DNA of 64,000 bases from positions 2,108,001 to 2,172,000 of the forward strand of contig NZ_CP144555.1 in NCBI RefSeq assembly GCF_036607905.1, read 5' to 3'. The notes under the pieces were generated by a model. The model did no database searches and was not told the origin of the DNA. It saw nothing but the letters and a program-made list of their open reading frames with translations. Positions 37,810 through 47,438 of the stretch are shown in pieces. The DNA comes from Streptomyces sp. SCSIO 75703. Lineage in GTDB: Bacteria > Actinomycetota > Actinomycetes > Streptomycetales > Streptomycetaceae. A program made the position numbers and the translations under genes. Positions within the stretch are counted from its first letter, which is position 1; every line of letters begins with the position of its first letter.

Positions 37810-39750
37810 ATGCCCACGACACCGACGCCGCCCGCCCAGGACCGTTCCGCCGTGCGTTCCCTGCTCCGGCTCTGGCCGTACATCCGCCCGGTGCGGGCCC
37901 GGCTGGCGACCGCGGCGGGTGTGGCCGTCACCGCCTCCCTGGTGGGTCTGGTGATCCCGCTGGTGCTGAAGTGGATGGTCGACGGTCCGGTCGCGGGCCG
38001 GGACCCGGCGGGGGTGTGGCTCGGGGCGCTCTTCCTGCTGCTGCTCGGCGTGGGGGAGGCGCTGCTCTTCGGGCTGCGGCGGTGGCTGGTGGCGCGGCCC
38101 CTCTCGCACGTCGAGGCGCGGATGCGCGCGGACCTGTACGGGCACCTCCAGCGGCTGCCGGTCGCCTTCCACGACCGGTGGGCCTCGGGGCAGTTGCTCT
38201 CGCGCGGGACGACCGACCTGATGCTGCTGCGCCTCTTCTTCGCCTTCCCGATGACCTTCCTGCTGGTCAACGGGGTCACGATCCTCGTCGGCGTGGTGAT
38301 CATGCTGGTGCAGGACTGGGTCCTGGGCCTGGTGGTCCTCGGGGCCGCCCTCCCGGTGATGGTCACCTGCATGGTCTTCGAGCGGAAGTACGCCGAGGTC
38401 GCGCGGCTCGCCCAGGACCAGGTCGGGGACCTGACGACGGTGGTGGAGGAGAGCGTCCTCGGCATCCGCATCGTCAAGGGCTTCGGGCGGCACCGCAGCC
38501 AGGCGCGGGCGTTCCGGAGGCTCGCGGGGAAGCTGCGCGGCACGGAGCTGCGCAAGGCACGGCTGCTGGCGGCGATCTGGGCGGTGATCGTGACGCTGCC
38601 GGAACTGGCCGTGGGCGCGGCGCTGGTGGCCGGCGCGGTGCGGGTCGCCGACGGGACGCTGTCGGCGGGGACGCTGGTGGCCTTCCTGTCGACGGCGCTG
38701 GCGCTGCGGTGGCCGGTGGAGTCGATCGGCTTCCTGCTGGCGATGAGCCAGGAGGCGGCCACCGCGACGGACCGGTACTTCGAGGTGATGGACGCACCGC
38801 CGGAGACGGATACGGGGACGGAGACGGATACGGGGACGGGGACGGGGACGGATACGGAGACGGCGGGCGCGGCGCGGGCGTCCGGCCGGGCGGCGGACGC
38901 CGTGACGGCAGCCGTTGCGATGCGGCCCCCCGCCGCGACGGAGGGCCGCCGCCCCGGGCGGAGCGCCGGTGCCCTCACGCGAGGCGGTGGGCTGCGCTTC
39001 GAGGGCGTCCGGTTCCGCTTCCCCGACGCACCGCCCGGCTCCCCGCCCCTCCTCGACCACGTCGACCTGCACGTCCGTCCCGGCGAGTCCCTCGCCCTGG
39101 TCGGCGCCACCGGCAGCGGCAAGACCACGCTGACCGCGCTCGTCCCCCGGCTGCACGAGGTGACCGCCGGGCGCATCACCCTGGACGGCCGGGACATCAC
39201 CGCCCTGCCCCGTGCCGAGCTGCGCTCCCTGGTCGCCGTCGCCTTCGAGGAACCCACCCTCTTCTCCGCCAGCGTCGGCGAGAACGTCCTGATGGGCGCC
39301 GGCGACGGAGCGGACCCGGACGCGCTGGACCGCGCCCTGGCAGTGGCCCACGCCGGCTTCGCGCACGAACTGCCCGAGGGCACCGCCACCCAGGTCGGCG
39401 AGCAGGGGCTCAGCCTCTCCGGCGGCCAGCGGCAGCGGCTCGCGCTGGCCCGCGCCGTGGTCGGCCGGCCCCGCTTCCTCGTCCTGGACGACCCGCTGTC
39501 CGCGCTGGACGTGCACACCGAGGCCGCCGTCGAGGCCGCGCTGCGCGAGGTCCTCGCGGACACCACCGCCCTGATCGTGGCCCACCGCCCGTCCACGGTG
39601 CTGCTCGCCGACCGGGTGGCCCTGCTCTCCGGCGGGCGGATCGCCGCCGTCGGCACCCACCACGAACTGCTGCGCACCCACGCCGAGTACGCCCACCTGA
39701 TGTCCGGGCGCGAAGAGCCCGGGGACCGCGAGGAGGGGACCCGCCGATGA
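37810..39750 (+). CDS. ABC exporter half-transporter 1 (six-helix domain plus degenerate-site ATPase)
   Basis: Type I ABC exporter subunit, 646 residues: a six-helix membrane domain (about 20-320), a low-complexity linker with ETDTGT repeats, and an ATPase domain from about 395. Walker A is GATGSGKTT and the signature LSLSGGQRQR is canonical. The Q-loop Gln is Glu (FEEPTLF) and the catalytic Glu after Walker B is Asp (FLVLDDPLSALD). It thus contributes a good signature but a poor Walker site. The next subunit has the opposite defects, so the two should form a heterodimer with one active ATP site. ATG 37810 is the likely start; the ribosome site is weak. Its stop overlaps the next start. Confidence 0.92.
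   Translation: MPTTPTPPAQDRSAVRSLLRLWPYIRPVRARLATAAGVAVTASLVGLVIPLVLKWMVDGPVAGRDPAGVWLGALFLLLLGVGEALLFGLRRWLVARPLSHVEARMRADLYGHLQRLPVAFHDRWASGQLLSRGTTDLMLLRLFFAFPMTFLLVNGVTILVGVVIMLVQDWVLGLVVLGAALPVMVTCMVFERKYAEVARLAQDQVGDLTTVVEESVLGIRIVKGFGRHRSQARAFRRLAGKLRGTELRKARLLAAIWAVIVTLPELAVGAALVAGAVRVADGTLSAGTLVAFLSTALALRWPVESIGFLLAMSQEAATATDRYFEVMDAPPETDTGTETDTGTGTGTDTETAGAARASGRAADAVTAAVAMRPPAATEGRRPGRSAGALTRGGGLRFEGVRFRFPDAPPGSPPLLDHVDLHVRPGESLALVGATGSGKTTLTALVPRLHEVTAGRITLDGRDITALPRAELRSLVAVAFEEPTLFSASVGENVLMGAGDGADPDALDRALAVAHAGFAHELPEGTATQVGEQGLSLSGGQRQRLALARAVVGRPRFLVLDDPLSALDVHTEAAVEAALREVLADTTALIVAHRPSTVLLADRVALLSGGRIAAVGTHHELLRTHAEYAHLMSGREEPGDREEGTRR
38802..38861 (+). repeat. Ten tandem GGNNAC hexamers in the linker of ABC subunit 1
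   Basis: Ten six-base units (GGAGAC, GGATAC or GGGGAC) run in frame from 38802 to 38861, including an 18-base block repeated perfectly at 38802 and 38820. They encode alternating Glu/Asp/Gly and Thr in the linker between membrane and ATPase domains. Copy number is likely to vary between strains without breaking the frame. Confidence 0.85.
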
Positions 39751-41606
39751 CGGCGCCCGCGACCACCGCACCGGACCGGGAGCCGGACGGCGAGGCCCGC
39801 CCGGACGCGCCCGTGGACGACGGGTTCGACCGGGACGTGCTGCCCAGCCCGCCCGGGGCCACCGCCGCGCTGCTGCGCTCCCTGCTCGCCCCCCTGCGGG
39901 CCCGGGTCGGGTGCGCGGTCCTGGTCCTGCTGCTCCAGCAGGCGGCCGTGCAGGCCGGCCCGCTGCTGGTGGCGTACGCCATCGACCGGGGGGTGCCCGC
40001 GCTGCGCGCCCACGACACCGGCCCGCTGCTCGCGGTGGCCACCGGCTACCTGTTCTGCGCGCTGGCCGCGGGCGGCCTCCAGTACGCCTTCATCGCGGTG
40101 TCCGCCCGGATCAACCAGGACGTGCTGCTGGACCTGCGGGGCCGGATCTTCCGGCACGCCCAGGCGTTGAGCGTCGACTTCCACGAGCGCTACACCTCGG
40201 GCCGGCTCATCTCCCGCTCCACCACGGACGTGGAGTCGCTGCGCGAACTGCTCAGCGAGGGGCTGCAGGAGCTGATCACGGTCCTGCTCTCCTTCGTGTG
40301 GATCGCGGCGATGCTGCTCTGGCTGGACCTGGGCCTCGGGGCCGTCGCGGTGGCCTCCTTCGTCCCGCTGTACGCGCTGATCCGGGACTACCGGCGGCGC
40401 GCGGGGCGGGTCTACGCGAAGCGGTCGACGACGATCGCGGCGGTCATCGTGAAGTTCGTGGAGACGCTGAACGGCATCCGGCCGGTGCGCGCCTTCCGCC
40501 GGGAGGCCGCCAACGACGCCGAGTTCGCCGTCCTCAACGAGCGGCACGAGCGCACCAACGGCGACGCCCTGCTGGAGATGGCCCGCTACGTGGTCGGCTC
40601 CCGGCTGGTCGCCAACACCGCGGTCGCCGGGATCGTGCTGTGGGGCGGCTACCGGGTCGCCGACGGCACGCTGGCGCTCGGCGTGCTGGCGGCGGCCGTC
40701 CTCTACCTGCGCCGCCTGTACGACCCGATCGACCGGCTCGGCATGTTCCTCAACTCCTACGAGTCGGCGGCCGCCTCCCTCCAGAAGATCGCCGGCCTGC
40801 TCGCCCAGACGCCGTCGGTGCCCGAACCGGCCCGGCCGCGGGCACTGCCCGCCCGCGAGGGCACGCAGCCGGGCCGGCGGGTCGTCTTCGAGGACGTGCG
40901 CTTCGGCTACCGCACCGGCGGCGAGGTGCTGCCCCGCTTCGGCCTGACGATCCCGGCCGGGCAGACCGTCGCGGTGGTCGGCTCGACCGGCGCGGGCAAG
41001 TCGACGCTGGCCAAACTGCTCGCCCGCTTCTACGACCCCTCCGGCGGCCGGGTGCTGCTGGACGGCACCGACCTGCGCGACCTCGCGGTGCCCGAACTGC
41101 GGCGCGGGGTGGTGATGGTGACGCAGGAGGCGTTCCTGTTCTCCGGGACGGTCGCCGAGAACATCGCCATCGGCCGCCCCGACGCCTCCCGGGAGGAGAT
41201 CGCGCGGGCCGCGAAGGCGATCGGCGCCCACGACTTCATCGCCGCGCTGCCCGACGGCTACGACACCGACGTCCGCCGCCGCGGCGGCCGCATCTCGGCC
41301 GGTCAACGGCAACTCGTCGCGTTCGCACGGGCGTTGCTGGCCGATCCGGCGGTGCTGATCCTGGACGAGGCGACGAGTTCGCTGGACATCCCCGGCGAGC
41401 GGGACGTGCAGCGGGCCATGACGACGGTGCTGAAGGGACGTACGGCGGTGGTGATCGCGCACCGGCTGTCCACGGTGGAGATCGCCGACCGGGTGCTGGT
41501 GATGGAGCGGGGGCGGATCGTGGAGGACGGCACCCCGGCGGAACTCGTCGCGGGACGGGGCCGGTTCGCCGAGCTGCACCGCACCTGGCGGGACGGCCTG
41601 GCGTGA
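39747..41606 (+). CDS. ABC exporter half-transporter 2 (canonical Walker motifs, altered signature)
   Basis: Partner subunit of 619 residues starting MTAPATTAPDREPDGEA; ATG 39747 overlaps the previous stop. A six-helix domain (about 45-340) contains LRGRIFRHAQALSVDFHERYTSG. The ATPase domain has Walker A GSTGAGKST, Q-loop MVTQEAFLF, Walker B ILDEATSSLD and H-loop VVIAHRLST, all canonical, but the signature reads RISAGQRQ instead of LSGGQ. Together with subunit 1 this gives one consensus ATP site (its Walker motifs with subunit 1's LSGGQ) and one degenerate site. The transported substrate is unknown; lipid or drug export is typical of the family. Confidence 0.93.
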   Translation: MTAPATTAPDREPDGEARPDAPVDDGFDRDVLPSPPGATAALLRSLLAPLRARVGCAVLVLLLQQAAVQAGPLLVAYAIDRGVPALRAHDTGPLLAVATGYLFCALAAGGLQYAFIAVSARINQDVLLDLRGRIFRHAQALSVDFHERYTSGRLISRSTTDVESLRELLSEGLQELITVLLSFVWIAAMLLWLDLGLGAVAVASFVPLYALIRDYRRRAGRVYAKRSTTIAAVIVKFVETLNGIRPVRAFRREAANDAEFAVLNERHERTNGDALLEMARYVVGSRLVANTAVAGIVLWGGYRVADGTLALGVLAAAVLYLRRLYDPIDRLGMFLNSYESAAASLQKIAGLLAQTPSVPEPARPRALPAREGTQPGRRVVFEDVRFGYRTGGEVLPRFGLTIPAGQTVAVVGSTGAGKSTLAKLLARFYDPSGGRVLLDGTDLRDLAVPELRRGVVMVTQEAFLFSGTVAENIAIGRPDASREEIARAAKAIGAHDFIAALPDGYDTDVRRRGGRISAGQRQLVAFARALLADPAVLILDEATSSLDIPGERDVQRAMTTVLKGRTAVVIAHRLSTVEIADRVLVMERGRIVEDGTPAELVAGRGRFAELHRTWRDGLA

Positions 41607-43375
41607 GGGCGCCGCGGCATGAGCGGGCCCGCGCCGGCGTGGTGGTCGACGCCCACGAGGACCCGGGCACGCCGGACGCGCGCTCTCCCGTGCGCTACCT
41701 GGGGTGGCTGGCCCTGCGGCAGTGGCATCGCTGCGCCTGGGGGGCGGTGCTCTCCAGCGCCTGGATGGTACTGCTGGCGGCGACCCCGTACCTGACGGCG
41801 CGGGCGGTCGACGAGGGGCTGGAGCGGGGCGACCTCGGGGCGCTGGCCCTCTGGACGGGCGCCCTGGTGGCGGCGGGCGCGCTCAACGCCTGGCTCGGCA
41901 TGCTGCGCCACCGCACCATGACGCTGGTGCGGATGGACGCCAACTTCCGCACGGTCAAGGTCGTCGTCGGGCAGGCGGTGCGGCTGGGGGCCGCGCTGCG
42001 GCGGCAGACCGGCACCGGCGAGATCGTCACCATCGGGGTCGGCGACGTGCAGACCCTCGGCACCTCGCTGACGGTGCTGGGGCCCGGGGTGGGCGCCCTG
42101 GTGGCGTGCGCCGTGGTCGCCGGACTGCTGCTGTCGGTCTCCGTCCACCTGGCGCTGGTGGTGCTGCTCGGGGTGCCGGTGCTCGGGCTGCTGGTCGGCC
42201 CGCTGATGGGGCGGCTGAGGGGACGGGAGACGGAGTACCGCGAGGGCCAGTCGCTGCTGACGGCGCGGATCGGGGACCTGGCGGCCGGGCTGCGGGTGCT
42301 GGGCGGCCTCGGCGGCAAGGGCCTGGTGGCGGACGCCTTCCGCCGGGACTCGGCGCGGCTGCGCGGGCAGGGCTACCGGGTCGGCGCGGTGACGAGCTGG
42401 ATCCAGGCGCTCGGCGTGGGGCTGCCGACCCTGTTCCTCGCCCTGGTGACCTGGCTGGCGGCCCGGCAGGCCGTGCGGGGCCACATCAGCGTGGGCGAAC
42501 TGGTGGCGGTGTACGGCTACGTGGTGGCGCTGACCTGGCCGGTGGCCTTCCTCATCGAGGGCGGTCACCAGATCAGCCGGGCGGTGGTGGCGGCCCGGCG
42601 GGTGGTGGACTTCCTGGCTCTGGAGCCGGAGCCCGACGACGGCGTCCGCGAGGCCCCGGCGGAGCCGTCGGTACTGTACGACCCGGCCTCCGGGGTGCGG
42701 GTGGCGCCCGGCCGGCTCACGGTGCTGGCGGGAGCGCGGCCCGCCGACGCGGCGGCCGTGGCCGACCGGCTGGGCCGGTACGCGCCCACGGAGGCGACGT
42801 GGGGCGGGGTGCCGCTGGAGGACGTGCCGCTCGCCCGGGTGCGCGAGCGCGTCCTCGTCGCCGAGGCGGAGGCCGATCTGTTCGCCGGCCCGCTGCGCGC
42901 GCTGCTCGCCGGCCGGGGCGAGGCCGCGGAGGCGGAGCTGATGCGCGCGGTGCGCGCCGCCGCGGCCGAGGACGTCGTCCGGGGGCTGCCCGAGGGACTG
43001 GACACGGCCGTCACGGCACAGGGCCGCGGTCTCTCCGGCGGGCAGCGCCAACGGGTGCGGCTGGCACGGGCGTTGCTGGCCGATCCGGAGGTGCTGATCG
43101 CGGTGGAGCCGACCTCGGCGCTGGACGCGCACACCGAGGCGCTGGTCGCGGACCGGCTGAGGGCGGCGCGGTCGGGCCGGACGACGGTGGTGTGCAGTAC
43201 GTCCCCGCTGGTCCTGGACCGGGCGGACCGGGTCTGCCACCTGGTGGACGGCAAGGTGGTGGCGGAGGGCCGGCACCGGGAACTGCTGGCGCGGGAGCCC
43301 GGGTACCGGGCCCTGGTCGCGCGGGACGCGGGGGAAGTCGCGCGGGACGCGGGGGAAACGGAGGGCGTGCGATGA
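41603..43375 (+). CDS. ABC exporter half-transporter 3 (ATPase without Walker A, Walker B or H-loop)
   Basis: A 590-residue subunit whose GTG 41603 overlaps the previous stop (GTGA). The membrane domain (about 30-330) is intact. In the ATPase domain the Walker A is lost (TVLAGARPADAAAV), the Q-loop is lost (VLVAEAEADLF), Walker B reads VLIAVEPTSALD, and the switch His is Ser (VVCSTSPLV). The signature GLSGGQRQRV is perfect. It cannot bind and hydrolyse ATP by itself but can complete the site of subunit 4, which has the reverse pattern. A tandem near-repeat (ARDAGEVARDAGET) sits at the C-terminus. Confidence 0.9.
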   Translation: MRAPRHERARAGVVVDAHEDPGTPDARSPVRYLGWLALRQWHRCAWGAVLSSAWMVLLAATPYLTARAVDEGLERGDLGALALWTGALVAAGALNAWLGMLRHRTMTLVRMDANFRTVKVVVGQAVRLGAALRRQTGTGEIVTIGVGDVQTLGTSLTVLGPGVGALVACAVVAGLLLSVSVHLALVVLLGVPVLGLLVGPLMGRLRGRETEYREGQSLLTARIGDLAAGLRVLGGLGGKGLVADAFRRDSARLRGQGYRVGAVTSWIQALGVGLPTLFLALVTWLAARQAVRGHISVGELVAVYGYVVALTWPVAFLIEGGHQISRAVVAARRVVDFLALEPEPDDGVREAPAEPSVLYDPASGVRVAPGRLTVLAGARPADAAAVADRLGRYAPTEATWGGVPLEDVPLARVRERVLVAEAEADLFAGPLRALLAGRGEAAEAELMRAVRAAAAEDVVRGLPEGLDTAVTAQGRGLSGGQRQRVRLARALLADPEVLIAVEPTSALDAHTEALVADRLRAARSGRTTVVCSTSPLVLDRADRVCHLVDGKVVAEGRHRELLAREPGYRALVARDAGEVARDAGETEGVR

Positions 43376-45147
43376 CGGCCGCGGAGGCGGGCGCGCTGCC
43401 CGTGGCGGACCGGGCCGAGGTGCGGCGGGCGGCGGCCGGACTGGTCCGCGCCGACGGGCGGGCCTTCACCGGGGTGCTGCTGCTCAACGCGCTGGCGGCG
43501 CTGGCGGGGCTGGCCGGGCCGTGGCTGCTGGGCCGGATCGTGGACGAGGTGCGCGCCGGGGGCGGGGTCGGCGCGGTGGACCGGATGGCGCTGGGCATCC
43601 TGCTCTGTTCGGCGGCGCAGTTGCTGCTGTCCCGCTGGGCGCGGTACGCGGGGCACCGCCTCGGCGAACGCGCCCTGGCCCGGGTGCGGGAGCGGTTCGT
43701 GGACCGGGCGCTGGCGCTGCCGGCGGCGGTGGTGGAGCGGGCCGGCACCGGGGACCTGACGACACGGGGCACGGCGGACGTGACCGCGGTGGGCGCCACC
43801 GTGCGCGACGTCGGGCCGGATTTGCTGGTCAGCGGGGTGCAGGCGCTGTTCCTGGCGGGCGCGGTGTTCGTGCTCGACCCGCTCTTCGGGGCGGTCGCGG
43901 TGCTGGGGCTGCTGCCGGTCTGGTGGGCGCTGCGCTGGTACCTGCGCAGCGCGCGGGAGGCGTACCTCGCGGAGGGGGCGGCCACGTCGGAGGTGGCGGA
44001 GGTGCTGGCGGCGACGGCGGACGGGGCGCGGACCGTCGAGGCGTTCCGGCTGGGCGGGCGGCGGATCGCGGCGAGCCGTGCGGCGCTGGAGGTCTCGCGG
44101 CGCACCCGGATGCGCACGCTCTTCCTGCGCTGCGTCTTCTTCCCGGTGGTGGAGCTGTCGTACGTCCTGCCGGTGGCGGGCGTGCTGTTGGTGGGCGGGG
44201 TGCTGCACTCCCGCGGCGCGGTGAGCGTGGGCGCGGTGGTGGCGGGGGCCGTGTACCTCCAGCAGTTGGTGGGTCCGCTGGACACGGTGCTGATGCACGT
44301 GGAGCGGTTGCAGAGCGGCGGCGCCTCCTTCGCCCGGGTGGAGGGGCTGGCCGGGGTGCCGGCGGCGGGCGGGCCCGGTGCCGGGGTGCCGGCGGACGAC
44401 CGGATCGACGTGGCGGGGGCACGGTACGCCTACGACCGGGGCGGCGAGGTGCTGCGCGGGGTGGACCTGACGGTCCGTCCGGGCGAGCGGCTGGCCGTGG
44501 TGGGCCCGTCGGGGGCCGGCAAGACGACGCTGAGCCGGCTGCTGGCGGGGGTGGACGCGCCGACCGGGGGGTCGGTGACGGTGGGCGGGGTGCCGGTGGC
44601 GGACCTCGGCCCGGAGCGGCTGCGGCGCCAGGTGGTGCTGGTCACCCAGGAGCACCACGTCTTCCTCGGCACGGTCCGCGACAACCTCCTCATCGCCGAA
44701 CCGGATGCCTCGGACGGGGAGTTGTGGCAGGCGCTGGAGGCCGTGGGCGCGGCGGGGTGGGTGCGGGAGCTGCCGGACGGGCTCGGCACGGCGCTGGGCG
44801 GGGACGGCGTCCGGCCGGACGGCTCCGAGGCGCAGCGGCTCGCGCTGGCCCGGGTGGTGCTGGCGGACCCGCACACGCTGGTCCTGGACGAGGCCACCGC
44901 CCTGCTGGACCCGGCGACGGCCCGGCACACCGAACGGGCGCTGGCGGCGGTGCTGTCCGGGCGGACGGTGATCGCCATCGCGCACCGGCTGCACACCGCG
45001 CACGACGCCGACCGGGTGGCGGTGATGGAGGAGGGCCGGCTGACCGAACTCGGCACGCACGAGGAGCTGGTGACGGCGGGCGGGGCGTACGCGGCGCTGT
45101 GGTCCTCCTGGCACGGCGGGTCCGGCTCCGCCCCGCCGGACGGCTGA
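43372..45147 (+). CDS. ABC exporter half-transporter 4 (intact Walker motifs, lost signature)
   Basis: A 591-residue subunit; ATG 43372 overlaps the stop of subunit 3 (ATGA). The membrane domain occupies about residues 15-320. The ATPase domain has Walker A GPSGAGKTT, Q-loop LVTQEHHVF, Walker B LVLDEATALLD and H-loop IAIAHRLHT, but the signature is replaced by RPDGSEAQRL. It pairs with subunit 3 to form one complete ATP site and one dead site, like the TM287/288 or BmrCD heterodimers but further degenerated. It ends the four-gene operon; a strong hairpin follows. The substrate is unknown. Confidence 0.92.
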   Translation: MTAAEAGALPVADRAEVRRAAAGLVRADGRAFTGVLLLNALAALAGLAGPWLLGRIVDEVRAGGGVGAVDRMALGILLCSAAQLLLSRWARYAGHRLGERALARVRERFVDRALALPAAVVERAGTGDLTTRGTADVTAVGATVRDVGPDLLVSGVQALFLAGAVFVLDPLFGAVAVLGLLPVWWALRWYLRSAREAYLAEGAATSEVAEVLAATADGARTVEAFRLGGRRIAASRAALEVSRRTRMRTLFLRCVFFPVVELSYVLPVAGVLLVGGVLHSRGAVSVGAVVAGAVYLQQLVGPLDTVLMHVERLQSGGASFARVEGLAGVPAAGGPGAGVPADDRIDVAGARYAYDRGGEVLRGVDLTVRPGERLAVVGPSGAGKTTLSRLLAGVDAPTGGSVTVGGVPVADLGPERLRRQVVLVTQEHHVFLGTVRDNLLIAEPDASDGELWQALEAVGAAGWVRELPDGLGTALGGDGVRPDGSEAQRLALARVVLADPHTLVLDEATALLDPATARHTERALAAVLSGRTVIAIAHRLHTAHDADRVAVMEEGRLTELGTHEELVTAGGAYAALWSSWHGGSGSAPPDG

Positions 45148-45707
45148 GCGCACGGCCCGGCGGCCGGCCGGGGCCGGGGCCGCCGGGCGGGGCGGAACGT
45201 CCGGGCAGGGCCGGGCAGCCGGCCGGGACCGGGGCTGTCGGCCGGGCGCGCCCTCCGAGGCGCGCGTCCGGATAGCGGACTCACCCCGCCGAAGACCGAA
45301 CGAATTTCGGCCAAATTGCCGACCCCCGCCTGGCGCGAACCGCTCCCCGGCCCGCCGGAGCCCCCCACCACCCCGGTGGGGGGCTCACGGAGCCCCCCAC
45401 CCGCCCGGCACCCTCCGCGACACCGCCCGACACGCCCGCACCCCCGGCGACCCCGGCTCCGGGCGAGACCACCGGCCCTCCGCTCTTTGCCGAGCGATGG
45501 CACCCGCCTTGCTGTGACATTGCCGAGGTCAGAGGCGTCCGGCGGCACGCGCCTGTCATCCGGACGACGGTTTTCGGTCAACCCCGCCACGCCCTCCTGA
45601 CATGTACGCGGCAGCGGTGCCACCCTTCCCTCACCCGCCGCACAACTTCGCAGTCCTCCGGCCGGAGCGCCCCACGCCGACCGGACTCCCCCACCGAAGG
45701 AGTTCGT
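45148..45707. other. 560-base gap after the ABC operon: terminator, second hairpin, protease promoter region
   Basis: No gene can be supported. An 11-base stem at 45155-45165 with 45178-45188 follows the ABC operon stop and is its probable terminator. A second perfect 12-base stem lies at 45358-45369 with 45375-45386, and its left arm GAGCCCCCCACC is repeated at 45390, allowing an alternative pairing. The rest should hold the promoter of the protease gene; no confident -35/-10 pair was found. Confidence 0.55.
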
Positions 45708-47357
45708 GTGACCCCCCTCTTCTCGCGCCACAAGCGCACCACGCTGGCCCTCGCCACCGCGGTCGCCGCCGGCGCCCTGCTCACCACCGGCCTGACCGCC
45801 GGCAGCGCCAGCGCCGGCCCGAGCGCACAGCCCGTCCTCGGCGCGGCACCGGTCCCGCTGTCCGTCACCGCGCGCGCCGCGCTCATCGCGGAGCAGCAGG
45901 GCGGGGCGGCCCGCACCGCCGGCGAGATCGGCCTCGGCGCCAAGGAGAAGCTGGTCGTCAAGGACGTCGTCAAGGACGCCGACGGCACCGTGCACACCCG
46001 CTACGAGCGCACCTACGACGGGCTGCCCGTCCTCGGCGGCGACCTCGTCGTCCACCGCGGTGCGACCGGCGCCACCCAGGGCGTGACGAGAGCGACCGAC
46101 GCCACGATCAAGGTCGCCACCGTGACGCCGAAGGTCGCCGCGGCCACCGCCGAGCGGCAGGCGCTGTCCGCCGCCGAGGCGGCCGGCTCCAGCGCGGCCG
46201 AGGCCGACGCCGCCCCGCGCAAGGTGATCTGGGCGGCGAACGGCACCCCCGTCCTGGCCTACGAGACGGTCGTCGGCGGCTTCCAGGAGGACGGCACCCC
46301 CAACGAGCTGCACGTCGTCACCGACGCGGCCACCGGCGCCAAGCTCTACGAGTACCAGGCCATCGAGACCGGCACCGGCAAGAGCCTGTACTCCGGCACC
46401 GTCACCCTCGGCACCACCCTGTCGGGATCGACCTACCAGCTCACCGACGCCTCTCGCGGCGGCCACAAGACGTACAACCTGGCCCGCGGCACCTCCGGCA
46501 CCGGCACCCTGTTCACCGACGCGGACGACGTCTGGGGCACCGGCACCGCCTCCAGCTCGGCCACCGACCAGACGGCCGCCGTCGACGCCGCCTACGGCGC
46601 CCAGGTCACCTGGGACTTCTACAAGAACACCTTCGGCCGCAATGGCATCCGCAACGACGGCAAGGCGGCCTACTCCCGCGTCCACTACGGGAACCAGTAC
46701 ATCAACGCCTTCTGGTCCGACGGCTGCTTCTGCATGACCTACGGCGACGGCGCCGGCAACGTCCGCCCGCTGACCTCGCTGGACGTCGCCGGCCACGAGA
46801 TGAGCCACGGCGTCACCTCGAACACGGCGGGCCTCGTCTACAGCGGCGAGTCCGGCGGCCTCAACGAGGCGACCAGCGACATCTTCGGCACCGGCGCCGA
46901 GTTCTACGCCAACAACGCCTCCGACCCGGGCGACTACCTCATCGGCGAGAAGATCAACATCAACGGCAACGGCACGCCGCTGCGCTACATGGACAAGCCG
47001 AGCAAGGACGGCGCGTCCAAGGACTACTGGTCCTCCGGCCTCGGCGGCGTCGACGTGCACTACTCGTCCGGCCCGGCCAACCACTTCTTCTACCTGCTCG
47101 CCGAGGGCAGCGGCGCGAAGACCGTCAACGGGGTCAGCTACAACTCCCCGACCTACGACGGCTCCACGGTCACCGGCATCGGCCGCGCCAAGGCGCTCCA
47201 GATCTGGTACAAGGCACTGACCACGTACATGACCTCCACCACCAACTACAAGGGCGCCCGCACCGCGACCCTGAACGCGGCGTCCGCCCTCTACGGCGCC
47301 TCCAGCACCGAGTACCAGAGGGTGGCCGCGGCCTGGACCGCGATCAACGTCACCTGA
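45708..47357 (+). CDS. Secreted thermolysin-type neutral metalloprotease (M4)
   Basis: A 549-residue secreted zinc protease. A Sec signal peptide (MTPLFSRHKRTTLALATAVA) precedes an FTP/PepSY-type propeptide (about 40-215) that inhibits and folds the enzyme. The mature domain has HEMSH (zinc and catalytic residues) near residue 365, the third zinc ligand in GGLNEATSDIFG, and the C-terminal M4 region with the catalytic His in DVHYSSGPANHFFY. GTG 45708 has GAAGGAG five bases upstream. It stands alone. Role: extracellular protein digestion during growth on complex substrates. Confidence 0.95.
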   Translation: MTPLFSRHKRTTLALATAVAAGALLTTGLTAGSASAGPSAQPVLGAAPVPLSVTARAALIAEQQGGAARTAGEIGLGAKEKLVVKDVVKDADGTVHTRYERTYDGLPVLGGDLVVHRGATGATQGVTRATDATIKVATVTPKVAAATAERQALSAAEAAGSSAAEADAAPRKVIWAANGTPVLAYETVVGGFQEDGTPNELHVVTDAATGAKLYEYQAIETGTGKSLYSGTVTLGTTLSGSTYQLTDASRGGHKTYNLARGTSGTGTLFTDADDVWGTGTASSSATDQTAAVDAAYGAQVTWDFYKNTFGRNGIRNDGKAAYSRVHYGNQYINAFWSDGCFCMTYGDGAGNVRPLTSLDVAGHEMSHGVTSNTAGLVYSGESGGLNEATSDIFGTGAEFYANNASDPGDYLIGEKININGNGTPLRYMDKPSKDGASKDYWSSGLGGVDVHYSSGPANHFFYLLAEGSGAKTVNGVSYNSPTYDGSTVTGIGRAKALQIWYKALTTYMTSTTNYKGARTATLNAASALYGASSTEYQRVAAAWTAINVT

Positions 47358-47438
47358 CCGAAGAGGCCGGGGGACGGTGTGCGGATCAGGCCGGGACGGA
47401 CCTGTCAAGATCCACACACCGGCCCCTAGGCTGAGCCC

